Position numbers and translations under genes: made by a program
Notes under the pieces: generated by a model
Told to the model about the DNA's origin: nothing
The model's database searches: none
The model's input: the letters and a program-made list of their open reading frames with translations, nothing else
Origin: Desulfarculus sp.
GTDB taxonomy: Bacteria; Desulfobacterota; Desulfarculia; Desulfarculales; Desulfarculaceae
Direction: 5' to 3'
NCBI GenBank assembly: GCA_003605055.1
Contig: QZKP01000077.1
Coordinates: forward strand, 1-35,555
DNA length: 35,555 nucleotides
Shown: positions 26,692 through 35,555 of the stretch, piece by piece
How the letters are laid out: every line of letters begins with the position of its first letter
Numbering within the stretch: position 1 is the first letter of the stretch

Positions 26692-29600
26692 GCCCTACGG
26701 GCGGCACGGCCCAGGTCTGGCCCAGCAGCGAGGCCCTGCTGGAGCAGTTGGCCCAGCGGGCGCGGGCCGCGCCCGGCGGCCTGCTCCTGGGCCATAGCCA
26801 CCTCTACACCTTTCACGGCCTGCACAGCCTGCCCGCCCGCTTGTGGAGTGATCTGCCGCCGGAGCAGACCGCGGGCCGGCCCCTGGCCGAGCTGGCCGGG
26901 CCCCTGTTGGTGCAAAACCTGCTCAAGGAGCTGGGAGATCGGGAGCCCCTGTTCCTGGGCCTGGGGCGGGGCCGGCGCTTCCCCCACCGGCTGTGGCGGC
27001 TGTTGGTGGGGCTCAAGGCCGCGGGCCTAGGACCGCGGGACCTGGAGCGCCTGGACGGGCCAGGGGGCGGGCGGCGGCGGTCCCTGGCCCGGCTGCTGGC
27101 CGCCTATAACCAAGCCCTGGCCCAGCGGGGCCTGCTGGACGAGGCGGACCAGCTCGCGGCTCTGGAGGCGTTTCTGGCCCGCGGCGGCCGGCTACCCAGC
27201 TTGGAGCAGTGGCAGGGCCTAGTCGTCAAGCGGGCCCTGTGGCTGCTGCCCGGGGATATGCGCCTGTTGCGGGCCCTGGCCGGCCGGGTGCCGGTCAGGG
27301 TGGAGTTCGCCCTGACCCCGCCCCTGGGCGCGGAGCAGGCGGTCTTCCGGCTGCTGGAGGCCACGGCCCAGGCCCTGGAGGCGGACCCGGGGCAGCGGAT
27401 GGAGGTGGCCTGGCCAGAACCCGAGGCCGCGGGCGGCCCCCTGGCCCGGCTGGCCCTGGGCCTGTGGAAGCCGGATTACGCGCACCAGGCCAGCCGTGGG
27501 GAGCCTCTGACCCTGTTGCGCGCGCCGGGCCGCTACGCCGAGGTGGAGGCCCTGCTGGGCCGGGCCCTGGAGCTGATCCAGGCCGGCGCGCGGCCGCACC
27601 AGATCGCCCTGGTTTTCCCCAGCCTGATCCTGTATGGCCAGATGGCCGCGGACGTGGCCGGCCGCCTGGGCCTGCCGCTCTCCTTCCGCCGGCCCGAGCT
27701 CCTGGCCTCCACGCCCTTGGTGCAGGCCCTGCTGGAACTGCTGAGCTTGCCGCTCCAGGGCTTTCCCCGGGTGGAGCTGGCCCGGGTCTGGGACTCGCCT
27801 TATTTGGGCCCGGCCCTGGCCCGGCGGCTGGAGGTGCCTTGGCCCCAGGGGGCCGGGCATCTGCTGGCCCGGGCCGGCTACGTGGACGCCCGCGAAACCC
27901 CGGTGCGCGACTGGCTAGAGCGGGCCGCGGCCGGCCGGCCGGGCCAGGCCCCGGCCCTGGGGCGTCTGGCCCAGGCCTGCGGGGCGCTCACCGCCTGGCT
28001 GGCCCCGCTGGACCAGCCCCAGACCCTGGGCCAGTACGCGGACCGGGTGGCCCGCCTGCTGGAGCGCCTGGACCCGGCCCCAGGGCTGGTGCAGGGCCTG
28101 GCCCCTGGCGCCTGGCCGGCCCAGGTCCTGGCCCGGGACCTGGGCTCTCTGCAAGGCCTGCGGCGGGCGCTGCAGGGCCTGGCCCGGGCCGCGGAGCAAG
28201 TGGGAGAGGGCGCGGCCCTGAGCCCGGGCCGGCTGCTGGCCCTGCTGCGCCAGGCCCTGGAGCAGGACGAGCTGCCCGCGGCCGGCGGGGCGCGCGGCGG
28301 AATCAAGGTGCTGCGCCTGGAGGACGCCCACGGCTGCGCGTTCCGCCACCTGCTGATGGGCGGCCTGAACCAGGCCGAGTTCCCGGCCCGGCCCAGCGAC
28401 CTGCATTTGCTGGGCGGCAGCGAACGCCTGGCCCTGGGCCGGGCGGCCGGCCTGCCGGTGTGGCGCACGGACGAGGAGGAGTACGGCGGCCAGATGCTCC
28501 GCCTGACCTGGCTGCTGGCCGCGGCCCAGGACAGCGTCATGCTCGCCTGCTCGGCCGCGGACCAAAGCGGCGCGCCCAGCGAACCCAGCCTGGTTTTCAG
28601 CGACTTGGCTCAGGCAGTGGGTCGGCCCGAGGTGTTGCAGGCAGCATCCGGGGCCGTGTTCGGCGAGCTGCCGCCCCTGGACCGTTGCCTGGAGCCGGGC
28701 GCGCTTTGGGGTGGGTTGGCCCAGATCCTGCTGCGACCGTCGCTGGGGCTGGAACCCCAGGCGGCCTTGGCTCAGGCGGTGTTGGCCAGCCTGGCCCAGG
28801 AGCCGGCCCAGGCCCGGCGCTGGCAGGACCTGGCCCAGCGGGCGCGGGTGGAGGAGCACCGCCTGCGCCTGGAGGCCCTGGCCGAGGCCGTGCGTCTGGA
28901 GCGGGCCGGCCCCTTTGACGGCCGCCTGCAGTCGGTCCCGGCACGGGATTTGTTGACTGCGGTGCTGGCCGCGCCGGCCCGCCGCCGGCTGTCGCCCACC
29001 AGCCTGGAGGCCTACGCCGCCTGCCCCCTGAGCTGGTTCCTCAGCCGGCTGCTGAGCCTGCCCGAGCCCCTGGAGCCGGGTTGGGATCTGGAGCGCAGCC
29101 AGGAGGGCCGCTGGGTGCACCGGGCCCTGGCCGAGTTCTTTAGGCCCGAAGATTTCGACCCCGCCTGGGACGCAGCCCAGCAACAGGAGCGCCTGGCCGT
29201 CTGCCTGGCCCGCGCCCGCAGCGAACTGGGTGGCCACGCCCTGGTGCACGGCGCGCGGGAGGAGGTGCTGCGCCGGTCATTGGCCGTGGTGGCGGCCCGG
29301 GAGCTGGCGGAGATGGCCCCCCTGCGGCCCATGCGGGTGGAGGAGGAGCTGGGCGGCGAGGACGGCGGCCTGGCCGTGGCGCTGCCCCAGGGCGGCGAGC
29401 TGTTGCTGCACGGCCGCCTGGATCGCCTGGACCAGGGTCTGGACAGCCTGCGGGTGGTGGACTACAAACACGCCAGCCGGGAGAGCGCAATCAGGGGGCC
29501 CCTACGCGAAGAAGACCTGGGCGTCACCGCCTTTCAGGTGCCGGTGTACCTGGCCGCGGCGCGCCGGTTCTTCGGCCGGGCCACGGATAACATGCTGGCC

Positions 29601-29870
29601 CGGGTGGTGCCCACCCGGCGCACGGACATCAAGCCGGCGGTGCGGGACTTCGCGGCCGATGATCCTTTCTTCGCAGGCGGCGCCAAGCAGCGGGAGCGGA
29701 TGCTCGCCGAGGGCCGGCCCAACCTGTTCAACGGCATCCTGGCCCTGTGGCAGCGCCTGAGCAGTGGCGATTTCGTGGCCCGGCCCAGCAAGGAGGCCTG
29801 CGCATACTGCCCCCTGTCCGGGGTCTGCCGCCGCCGGGTGAACTCCGCGGCCCTGGGAGGCGAGGCATGA
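26688..29870 (+). CDS. addB: AddB-like subunit of the AddAB helicase-nuclease
   Basis: A 1060-residue protein. AddAB resects double-strand breaks for RecA repair and recognises Chi-like sites. The start GTG overlaps mltB by 4 nt, with GGAGG 5 nt before. The C-terminal nuclease domain has Asp912 in GRLDRLD and Asp925-Tyr-Lys927 in VVDYKHAS, then QVPVYLAA. An iron-sulfur 'staple' pattern is complete: Cys779 in AYAACPLSW, then Cys1038-x2-Cys1041-x5-Cys1047. The helicase-like front part has no Walker A: where AddB of Bacillus has GRSGSGKT, this reads PGGLLLGHSHLYTF, so it probably does not hydrolyse ATP, as in RexB. Stop overlaps addA by 4 nt. Confidence 0.85.
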   Translation: MSPTGGTAQVWPSSEALLEQLAQRARAAPGGLLLGHSHLYTFHGLHSLPARLWSDLPPEQTAGRPLAELAGPLLVQNLLKELGDREPLFLGLGRGRRFPHRLWRLLVGLKAAGLGPRDLERLDGPGGGRRRSLARLLAAYNQALAQRGLLDEADQLAALEAFLARGGRLPSLEQWQGLVVKRALWLLPGDMRLLRALAGRVPVRVEFALTPPLGAEQAVFRLLEATAQALEADPGQRMEVAWPEPEAAGGPLARLALGLWKPDYAHQASRGEPLTLLRAPGRYAEVEALLGRALELIQAGARPHQIALVFPSLILYGQMAADVAGRLGLPLSFRRPELLASTPLVQALLELLSLPLQGFPRVELARVWDSPYLGPALARRLEVPWPQGAGHLLARAGYVDARETPVRDWLERAAAGRPGQAPALGRLAQACGALTAWLAPLDQPQTLGQYADRVARLLERLDPAPGLVQGLAPGAWPAQVLARDLGSLQGLRRALQGLARAAEQVGEGAALSPGRLLALLRQALEQDELPAAGGARGGIKVLRLEDAHGCAFRHLLMGGLNQAEFPARPSDLHLLGGSERLALGRAAGLPVWRTDEEEYGGQMLRLTWLLAAAQDSVMLACSAADQSGAPSEPSLVFSDLAQAVGRPEVLQAASGAVFGELPPLDRCLEPGALWGGLAQILLRPSLGLEPQAALAQAVLASLAQEPAQARRWQDLAQRARVEEHRLRLEALAEAVRLERAGPFDGRLQSVPARDLLTAVLAAPARRRLSPTSLEAYAACPLSWFLSRLLSLPEPLEPGWDLERSQEGRWVHRALAEFFRPEDFDPAWDAAQQQERLAVCLARARSELGGHALVHGAREEVLRRSLAVVAARELAEMAPLRPMRVEEELGGEDGGLAVALPQGGELLLHGRLDRLDQGLDSLRVVDYKHASRESAIRGPLREEDLGVTAFQVPVYLAAARRFFGRATDNMLARVVPTRRTDIKPAVRDFAADDPFFAGGAKQRERMLAEGRPNLFNGILALWQRLSSGDFVARPSKEACAYCPLSGVCRRRVNSAALGGEA

Positions 29871-32800
29871 GCCAGAGCCGGCCCAACCTCTGCCTCACCG
29901 CCGGGGCCGGCGCGGGCAAGACCACCCGCCTGGTGGAGACCTACGCCGCACTGCTGGCCGGCCGGGACGGCCCGTCACCGCTGGAGCCCTCGCAGATCGT
30001 GGCCATCACCTTCACCGACAAGGCGGCCGCGGAGATGAGAAGCCGCATCGTGCAGAAGCTGGGCGGCCGGTCCGGCCAGGCCGCGACCCTGGCCTGGGCG
30101 CCTATCAGCACCATCCATAGCTTCTGCGCCCAACTGCTGCGCGAGCACGGGGTGGCCCTGTGCCTGGACCCGGATTTCACGGTGCTGGACCAGGACCGGT
30201 ACCACGATCTGCTGCGCGAGGCCATACAAGACCTGTTGCGCGCCGGGCTCAAGTCCCAGGACCCGCGCCTGGCGCGGGTTTTGGGCCACTATTATTTGAG
30301 CGGCCGCGGCGGCCTGGAAGAGCTGCTGGCCTGGCTGCAGCGGGGCCTGGCCACCATGGGGCTGGCGCCGCAGGAGGCGCGGGAGGCCACGGCCAGGGCG
30401 CACGCAGAAGCGTTGAAAGAAGGCGGTGAACGGCTGGCCGCCATGGGCCGCCTGCTGGCCGATCTGGCACTGCTGGTCAAAAGCGGCGCGGTCAATTTGC
30501 AGGCCGGCTACGGCCGGACCATCAGCGAGCTGTTGTCCCGCTGGCCGGCGCTGCGTGCTGATCTCGGCCGGCAGCCAGCACCGAGCGAAACCTTGGCGGA
30601 GCTGGACCGGCTGACCAAGGGTAACTGGTACGCGGCCAATAAGATGCGGCAGCTCTTGCGGCCCCTGGCCGAGGAGATGATCGCCGCCGCCGCCGTCCCT
30701 GCCGCCGCCCAGTTGGCCGACGACCTCCTGTCCCTGGCCGAGGACCTGGCCGCGTCCCTGGAGCAGGAACGGGTGCGGCGCGCGGCCCTGGACTTTGACA
30801 GCCTGCTCATCAAGGCCCGGGACCTGCTGCGCGACCACCCCGAGGTGCAGGCCCAGCTCCGCCAGCGCTGGCGGGCCCTGTTAGTGGACGAGTACCAGGA
30901 CGTGAACCCGGTGCAGGGCGAACTGGTGGATCTGCTGGCCGGCCTGGGCGCGGAGCCCCAGGCCGCGGACCGGCCCTGGTTGATGGTGGTGGGCGACCGC
31001 AAGCAGTCCATCTACGCCTTCCGCGGCGCGGCGGTGGCCGTGTTCAATGAAACCATGCTCCGCTTCGAGGCCGGCGCGGGCGCGGTGGAGGCCCTGCCCC
31101 ATAACTACCGCTCCCAGCCGGCCCTGGTCCATTTTTTCAACCGCCTGTTCGCCCAGGTATTCAGCGCGAGCCAGTTGCGCGAGCAGGCGCCCGAGTCCTG
31201 GGTGGAGTTTTGCACCCACGACAGTCAGTCGCCGGCCGCCGAGCTGACCGGCGCGCCCGGCGAGCGGCCGGTGCAGGTGCTGGACTGCCGCCACCTGGCC
31301 GCGGTCGAGATGCCCGTGGCCGCCTGGCGCCTCCTGGAGGCCCGCTCCCTGGCCGCCTGGCTGCGCCAGGCCTTAGACGGCGGCCGCTACCGGCCCGGCC
31401 AGGTGGCAATGCTGTTCCGGCGGCTGACCTCGGTGGCTATTTACGAGGAGGCCCTGCGCGAGGCCGGGGTGGATTTCTACACCGTACGCGGCCGGGGCTT
31501 CTACGCCTGTCCGGAGATCGGCGACCTGGCCGCGGCCCTGCAAGCCCTGCTGGACCCAGGCCAGGAACTGGCTCTGGCCGCATGGCTGCGCTCGCCCCTG
31601 GTGGGTCTGTCCGACGAAAGTCTGCTGGCCCTGACTCACCCTCACCCGCCCGAGGCCCTGCGCCTGTCCATGGCCCTGACCGGGGCCGAGCCCCTGCCGG
31701 ACTGGTGCGGCCCGGATCAGCAGCGCCGCCTGGCCGAGGCCCGGCGCATGCTGCGGGATCTGGGGGGCCTGGCCCGGCGGCTGCGGCCGGCGGAGCTGAT
31801 CACCTGGCTGCTGGAGGAGAGCGACCTCATACCTCTTTTGCTGGGCACCAGCGCCGGCAGCCAGAAGACGGCCAACCTGCGCAAGCTCATCGAAGTCGCC
31901 CGCCAGCCGGGCGGCGGCCTGGCCGGCGGGGTGGAGGCCTTTGCCGCGGGCCTGGCCCGCCTGGCCGCGGAGCCGCCCCAGGACCCCCAGGCCTCGCTCT
32001 TGGGCGAGGAGTCCCAGGTGGTGCGGCTTATGACCGTGCACCAGGCCAAGGGCCTGGAGTTCCCCCTGGTGGTGCTGGCCGACCTGGCTGGTGGCGAGCC
32101 CGGCGGCGGTGGCCTGCCGCCGGACCTGGGCCCAAACGGGCTGCTGGCGCCCGCGCCCTTGGAGCCGGCCAGCGGCCTGCGGCTGCAATCCCCCCTGTAT
32201 CAACGCCTGCGCCAAAGAGAGCAGGCCGTGGCCGAGGCCGAGGCGGCGCGCCTGTTCTACGTGGCCTGCACCCGGGCCGAGCGGGAGCTTTTGATCTGCC
32301 TCAACGGTGCCAAGAGCCAGGGCCGCTGGTCCAAGTGGGTGCAGGAAATGGCCTTGGCCGACGAGGCGGTGCGCGTGGTTGACGCCGCGGGTCTCCTGGC
32401 CCAGGCGGCCCCGGAGCCGCGCTCGGCGGCCCAGGCCTGGCCCGAGCGGCTGCCGCCCGCGCCTGGCCCGGCTCAGGATGAGGCCCGGCAGGTGCTGGCT
32501 CAGTGCCTACACCGGCCGCCCGTGGCCCTGGGCCGGGTGCGAGAGTCGGTGTCGGGCCTGGAGAACTTCCTGGCCTGCCCGCGGCTGTACGTCCTGACCC
32601 AGCGCCTGGGCCTGGACACCGCCGCCCTGCCGGGTCTGGGCAGCAGCGGCCTGGCCCGGGCCGTGGAGCTGGGCAGCCTGGTGCACGGCCTGCTGGAGAC
32701 CTGCGATCTGGCTGCCGGCCCGGACGGCCTGGCGCCGGCCCTGGCCCGCTTGGAGCCCCAACCCGAGCTGGCCCAACCGGCCCTGGCCCTGGCCCGGGGC

Positions 32801-33301
32801 CTGTGGAACACCGAACTGCCCGCGCTGCTGGCCTCAGTCCCAGCCGAGCACCTGCACCGGGAGCTGCCCTTCCGCCTGCTCCTGGCCGGCGAGGATGGCG
32901 GACCGGAGTTTGAGCTGGTGGGGGAGCTGGACCTGGCTGCCCGCCTGCCCAAGGGGCAGTGGCTGATCGCGGACTACAAGGTCACGGCCCGTCCCGACCC
33001 CGAGGCCTACCGCCAGCAACTGGGCCTGTACGCCCTGGCCCTGCACCAAGGGCAGGAGGGGGGCAGCGGCCCGTTGCCCCGCGTGGCCCTGTGCTTCCTG
33101 GGGTCCCAGGGCGGGAGCCTGGCCTGGTTGGAGTTCAGCGCCGCGGACCTGGCCGGCCTGGAGGCCCGGGTGCGGCGGGCCGCGGATGAGATCGCGGCCC
33201 TGGGCGGGCTGAGCGATCCCTTTGTCCTGCCGGCCGGCCCGGACTGCTCGGCGGGCCACTGCGCTCTGCGGTGGCTCTGCTCGGGCAAGGAGGCCGCGTG
33301 A
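29867..33301 (+). CDS. addA: AddA-like UvrD-family helicase-nuclease
   Basis: A 1144-residue motor subunit. Motifs in order: Walker A TAGAGAGKT (residues 11-19), TFTDKAAAEM, VDEYQDVNPVQ, VGDRKQSIYAFRGA, LPHNYRS, VRLMTVHQAKGLEFPLVVLADL and LFYVACTRAERELLI. The nuclease domain has Asp1022 in GELDLA and Asp1036-Tyr-Lys1038 in ADYKVT with Gln-Leu-x-x-Tyr after it. Unusually, it also has a four-Cys pattern around the nuclease: Cys904 in FLACPRLY and Cys1127-x4-Cys1132-x5-Cys1138 at the end. GGGAGG lies 6 nt before the ATG, which overlaps addB by 4 nt. Confidence 0.93.
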   Translation: MSQSRPNLCLTAGAGAGKTTRLVETYAALLAGRDGPSPLEPSQIVAITFTDKAAAEMRSRIVQKLGGRSGQAATLAWAPISTIHSFCAQLLREHGVALCLDPDFTVLDQDRYHDLLREAIQDLLRAGLKSQDPRLARVLGHYYLSGRGGLEELLAWLQRGLATMGLAPQEAREATARAHAEALKEGGERLAAMGRLLADLALLVKSGAVNLQAGYGRTISELLSRWPALRADLGRQPAPSETLAELDRLTKGNWYAANKMRQLLRPLAEEMIAAAAVPAAAQLADDLLSLAEDLAASLEQERVRRAALDFDSLLIKARDLLRDHPEVQAQLRQRWRALLVDEYQDVNPVQGELVDLLAGLGAEPQAADRPWLMVVGDRKQSIYAFRGAAVAVFNETMLRFEAGAGAVEALPHNYRSQPALVHFFNRLFAQVFSASQLREQAPESWVEFCTHDSQSPAAELTGAPGERPVQVLDCRHLAAVEMPVAAWRLLEARSLAAWLRQALDGGRYRPGQVAMLFRRLTSVAIYEEALREAGVDFYTVRGRGFYACPEIGDLAAALQALLDPGQELALAAWLRSPLVGLSDESLLALTHPHPPEALRLSMALTGAEPLPDWCGPDQQRRLAEARRMLRDLGGLARRLRPAELITWLLEESDLIPLLLGTSAGSQKTANLRKLIEVARQPGGGLAGGVEAFAAGLARLAAEPPQDPQASLLGEESQVVRLMTVHQAKGLEFPLVVLADLAGGEPGGGGLPPDLGPNGLLAPAPLEPASGLRLQSPLYQRLRQREQAVAEAEAARLFYVACTRAERELLICLNGAKSQGRWSKWVQEMALADEAVRVVDAAGLLAQAAPEPRSAAQAWPERLPPAPGPAQDEARQVLAQCLHRPPVALGRVRESVSGLENFLACPRLYVLTQRLGLDTAALPGLGSSGLARAVELGSLVHGLLETCDLAAGPDGLAPALARLEPQPELAQPALALARGLWNTELPALLASVPAEHLHRELPFRLLLAGEDGGPEFELVGELDLAARLPKGQWLIADYKVTARPDPEAYRQQLGLYALALHQGQEGGSGPLPRVALCFLGSQGGSLAWLEFSAADLAGLEARVRRAADEIAALGGLSDPFVLPAGPDCSAGHCALRWLCSGKEAA

Positions 33302-35457
33302 GCCAGGCCAAGGAGGTCAAGCTGCGCGGCCGGGTGGTGCGCATCACCTTCCACAACCCGGACAACGGCTACACCGTGGCCAAGGTGGAGGTGCAGGGCC
33401 GCCTGGGCCTGACCACCCTGGTGGGCCGCATGCCCGGGGTCAGCGAAGGCCAGGAGGTGGAGTGCACGGGCCTGGAGAGCAGCCACCCCAAGTTCGGCCC
33501 CCAGGTGGAGGTCACGGAGTGCCGCCTGAAACAGCCCAGCGACGTGGAGGGCGTCCAGCGCTATCTGGCTTCGGGCCTGATCAAGGGCGTGGGACCGGTG
33601 CTGGCCGGCCGCATCGTGGAGACCCTGGGGCCGGGCGCCCTGGAGATCATCCTGGAGCAGCCCCAGCGCCTGGCCGAGGTGCCGGGCATCGGGCCCAAGC
33701 GGGCGCCGGTCATTGCCCGGGCCGTGGCCGAGCACGGCCAGTTGCGCGAGCTGATGGTCTTCTTGCAGGCCCACGGCGTGCCGGTCTCCACGGCCCTGCG
33801 CATCTGGCGGCGCTACGGGGCCGGCGCCCTGGGCGTGCTCAACAACAACCCCCACCGCCTGGCCGCAGACGTGCGGGGCATCGGCTTTGCCACCGCGGAC
33901 CAGATCGCCGCCCGCCTGGGCATCGCCGCGGACCACCCCAGCCGCCTGCAGGCCGGCCTGCTCTATATCCTGGGCCAGGCCCGGGAAGAAGGGCACGTGT
34001 TCCTGCCCTATGAGGAACTGATGCAGCGCACCGCGGCCGAGTTGCGCGTGGAGCGGGCGCTCTTGGGCCCGGCCTTTGCCCGGCTGCACGCACAGCAGGA
34101 GATCGTGCAGGAGGCCCTGCCCTCGGGCCAGGCCGCGGTGTACCTGGCCGGCATGCGGGTGCTGGAGGAGGTGGCGGCCAAGCACCTGGCGCGCATCGCC
34201 GGCCAGCCGGGCCTGCTGCCGCCGAAGCGGGCGGCCAGGGCCGCGGCCTGGGTGGGCGACCAGCTCCAGGTGAAACCTTCGCCGGCCCAGGCTCAGGCCC
34301 TGGCCACCCTGCTGGGCGCGGGCCTGGGCGTGCTCACCGGCGGGCCGGGCACGGGCAAGACCACCCTGGTGCGGGCCCTGATCACCATTGCCCGGCGCAT
34401 GGAGCTGAGCGTGGCCCTGGCCGCGCCCACCGGCCGGGCGGCCAAGCGCCTGGCCCAGTCCGCGGGCCTGGAGGCCTCCACCCTGCACCGGCTGCTGGAG
34501 TACAGCCCCAAGGAGAACCGCTTCCTGCGCGGGGTGGAGCGGCCCCTGATGGTGGACCTGGTGGTGGTGGACGAGTCCTCCATGATCGACATCTGGCTGG
34601 GGGCCTACTTGACCGCGGCCATCGGGCCCCAGACCCGGCTGATCCTGGTGGGGGACGCGGACCAGCTCCCGCCGGTGGGGCCTGGGCTGTTCTTCCGCCA
34701 GATCATGGCCTCGGGCGCGGCCCCGGTGGCCCGGCTGGAGGAGATATTCCGGCAGGAGGACCAGGCCGGGCTCATCGTGGCCAACGCCCACCGCATCCTG
34801 CACGGGCAGATGCCCCGGCTGCCCCAGGCCGGCGAGGGCGACTTTTTTTTCATCGAGCAGAACGACCCGGCCCAGGCGGCCCAGACCATATGCGACCTGG
34901 TGACCAAGCGCCTGCCCGCTCGCTTCGGCCTGGACCCGATGCACGAAATCCAAGTGCTGGCGCCCATGCACAAGGGGCCCCTGGGCTGCCAGAACCTGAA
35001 CCAGCTCCTGCGTCAGGCCCTGAACCCCCGCGCCGCGGGCCAGGAGGGCCTGGGACCGGGCGACCGGGTGATGCAGGTGCGCAACAACTATGACCTGGAG
35101 GTATTCAACGGCGACCTGGGCCTGGTGCAGGCCGCCGGGCCGGACGGGCTCTTGGTGGAGATGGACCGGGGGCCGGTGAGCTACGGCCTGCCGGACCTGG
35201 ACGACCTGACCCTGGCCTATGCCGTGACCATCCACAAGTCCCAGGGCAGCGAGTACCCGGCCGTGGTCATCGCCCTGGGTCAGGAGCACTACATCATGCT
35301 CAACCGGCCGCTCCTGTACACCGCCGTGACCAGGGGCCAACGGCTGGTGGTGATCGTGGGCACGCGCAACGCCCTGCGGCGGGCCGTGGAGCAGGACCGG
35401 CCGGTGCGCAGGTATTCCTTGCTGGATGAGAGAATAAAAAATATCATTAAAAAATAG
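33298..35457 (+). CDS. recD2: RecD2-like 5'-3' DNA helicase
   Basis: A 719-residue superfamily 1B helicase. The N-terminal part (about 1-70) resembles the RecD2 OB-like domain (VKLRGRVVRITFHNPDNGYTVAKVE), followed by helix-hairpin-helix repeats (about 90-200, GVGPVLAGRI, VPGIGPKRA, VRGIGFATAD). The motor has Walker A GGPGTGKTT (348-356), APTGRAAKRL, LVVVDESSMID, VGDADQLPPVGPG, and the late motifs AYAVTIHKSQGSEYPAVVI and LLYTAVTRGQRLVVIVG. No C-terminal nuclease. The GTG start overlaps addA (GTGA), AAGGAGG 4 nt before. RecD2 is usually not part of RecBCD. A T8 run (34843-34850) lies in the motor domain. Confidence 0.93.
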   Translation: MSQAKEVKLRGRVVRITFHNPDNGYTVAKVEVQGRLGLTTLVGRMPGVSEGQEVECTGLESSHPKFGPQVEVTECRLKQPSDVEGVQRYLASGLIKGVGPVLAGRIVETLGPGALEIILEQPQRLAEVPGIGPKRAPVIARAVAEHGQLRELMVFLQAHGVPVSTALRIWRRYGAGALGVLNNNPHRLAADVRGIGFATADQIAARLGIAADHPSRLQAGLLYILGQAREEGHVFLPYEELMQRTAAELRVERALLGPAFARLHAQQEIVQEALPSGQAAVYLAGMRVLEEVAAKHLARIAGQPGLLPPKRAARAAAWVGDQLQVKPSPAQAQALATLLGAGLGVLTGGPGTGKTTLVRALITIARRMELSVALAAPTGRAAKRLAQSAGLEASTLHRLLEYSPKENRFLRGVERPLMVDLVVVDESSMIDIWLGAYLTAAIGPQTRLILVGDADQLPPVGPGLFFRQIMASGAAPVARLEEIFRQEDQAGLIVANAHRILHGQMPRLPQAGEGDFFFIEQNDPAQAAQTICDLVTKRLPARFGLDPMHEIQVLAPMHKGPLGCQNLNQLLRQALNPRAAGQEGLGPGDRVMQVRNNYDLEVFNGDLGLVQAAGPDGLLVEMDRGPVSYGLPDLDDLTLAYAVTIHKSQGSEYPAVVIALGQEHYIMLNRPLLYTAVTRGQRLVVIVGTRNALRRAVEQDRPVRRYSLLDERIKNIIKK

Positions 35458-35507
35458 CCTCTTCGACGTTTCCTGTGGAATTGGGTGCTCCGGTGACTCA
35501 GGCCACT

Positions 35508-35537
35508 GCCCCCATTTGGCCAAAGGGGCCTATTTTT
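35508..35537 (+). terminator. Rho-independent terminator after recD2
   Basis: GCCCC (35508-35512) pairs with GGGGC (35525-35529), with an inner TTTGG/CCAAA that can extend the stem, followed by a T-rich tract TATTTTT ending at 35537. It lies 50 bp after the recD2 stop and would close the mltB-addB-addA-recD2 operon. The last 18 bp of the window hold no feature. Confidence 0.7.
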
Positions 35538-35555
35538 AATTAGTTGCAGGTAGTA

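Noticed and set aside
33007..35523. 838-residue open frame antisense to addA/recD2
   Set aside because: It is His/Gln/Gly-rich with no domain pattern, lacks a ribosome binding site and lies opposite two clearly real genes; long antisense frames are expected at this GC content.

Overview
The window is a very GC-rich bacterial chromosome segment whose genes mostly point to an envelope-rich, Gram-negative anaerobe-like proteobacterium. My best guess is a deltaproteobacterium (Desulfobacterota, perhaps near Desulfarculales). The outer-membrane genes (a TolC family protein, an RlpA lipoprotein), an IHF alpha subunit and a tmRNA tag ending AVAA support a proteobacterium. The order-level guess is inference only, because no rRNA or other strong marker gene is present. 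The only clearly AT-rich part is the left edge (about 1-355), where the first codons of an IS1595-like transposase are cut by the window end.

Layout. 1-730: IS edge, a good sigma70-type promoter and a small basic protein of unknown function. 904-1374: pgpA. 1434-8131 (minus strand): an envelope and division operon tolC-ftsE-ftsX-envC-ctpA-yibQ-like, in which the first four genes overlap by 4 nt each. 8296-11997: two family 2 glycosyltransferases, one divergent from the other, a YbhN/AglD-type membrane protein and an alpha/beta hydrolase. 12225-12582: ssrA (tmRNA, minus strand), divergent from an IHF alpha gene (12785-13078), followed by a convergent RlpA lipoprotein gene. 13859-14302: a gene-free stretch with a perfect 12-bp stem-loop and a strong terminator. 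14303-19908 (minus): a fatty-acid beta-oxidation operon with the gene order of Bacillus fadN-fadA-fadE, preceded by two copies of a TGAATGA-N4-TCATTCA operator. 20299-23423: L,D-transpeptidase, a one-pass membrane protein with a Pro/Ala linker carrying a C12 tract, a bactofilin and a cupin. 23537-25129: flavodoxin-like protein and an amidohydrolase. 25140-25790 (minus): unknown protein. 25789-35457: lytic transglycosylase MltB, AddB, AddA and RecD2, joined by 4-nt overlaps and closed by a terminator.

Together the window is mainly housekeeping: cell-wall hydrolysis control at division (FtsEX-EnvC, CtpA, RlpA, MltB, L,D-transpeptidase, bactofilin), ribosome rescue, fatty-acid degradation and double-strand-break repair. 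I see no phage, CRISPR array or obvious defence island. The least ordinary points are the AddAB-RecD2 operon with cysteine quartets in both AddA and AddB, the Bacillus-like fad operon with its matching operators, the C12 tract beside the bactofilin, and several unexplained hairpins between genes.
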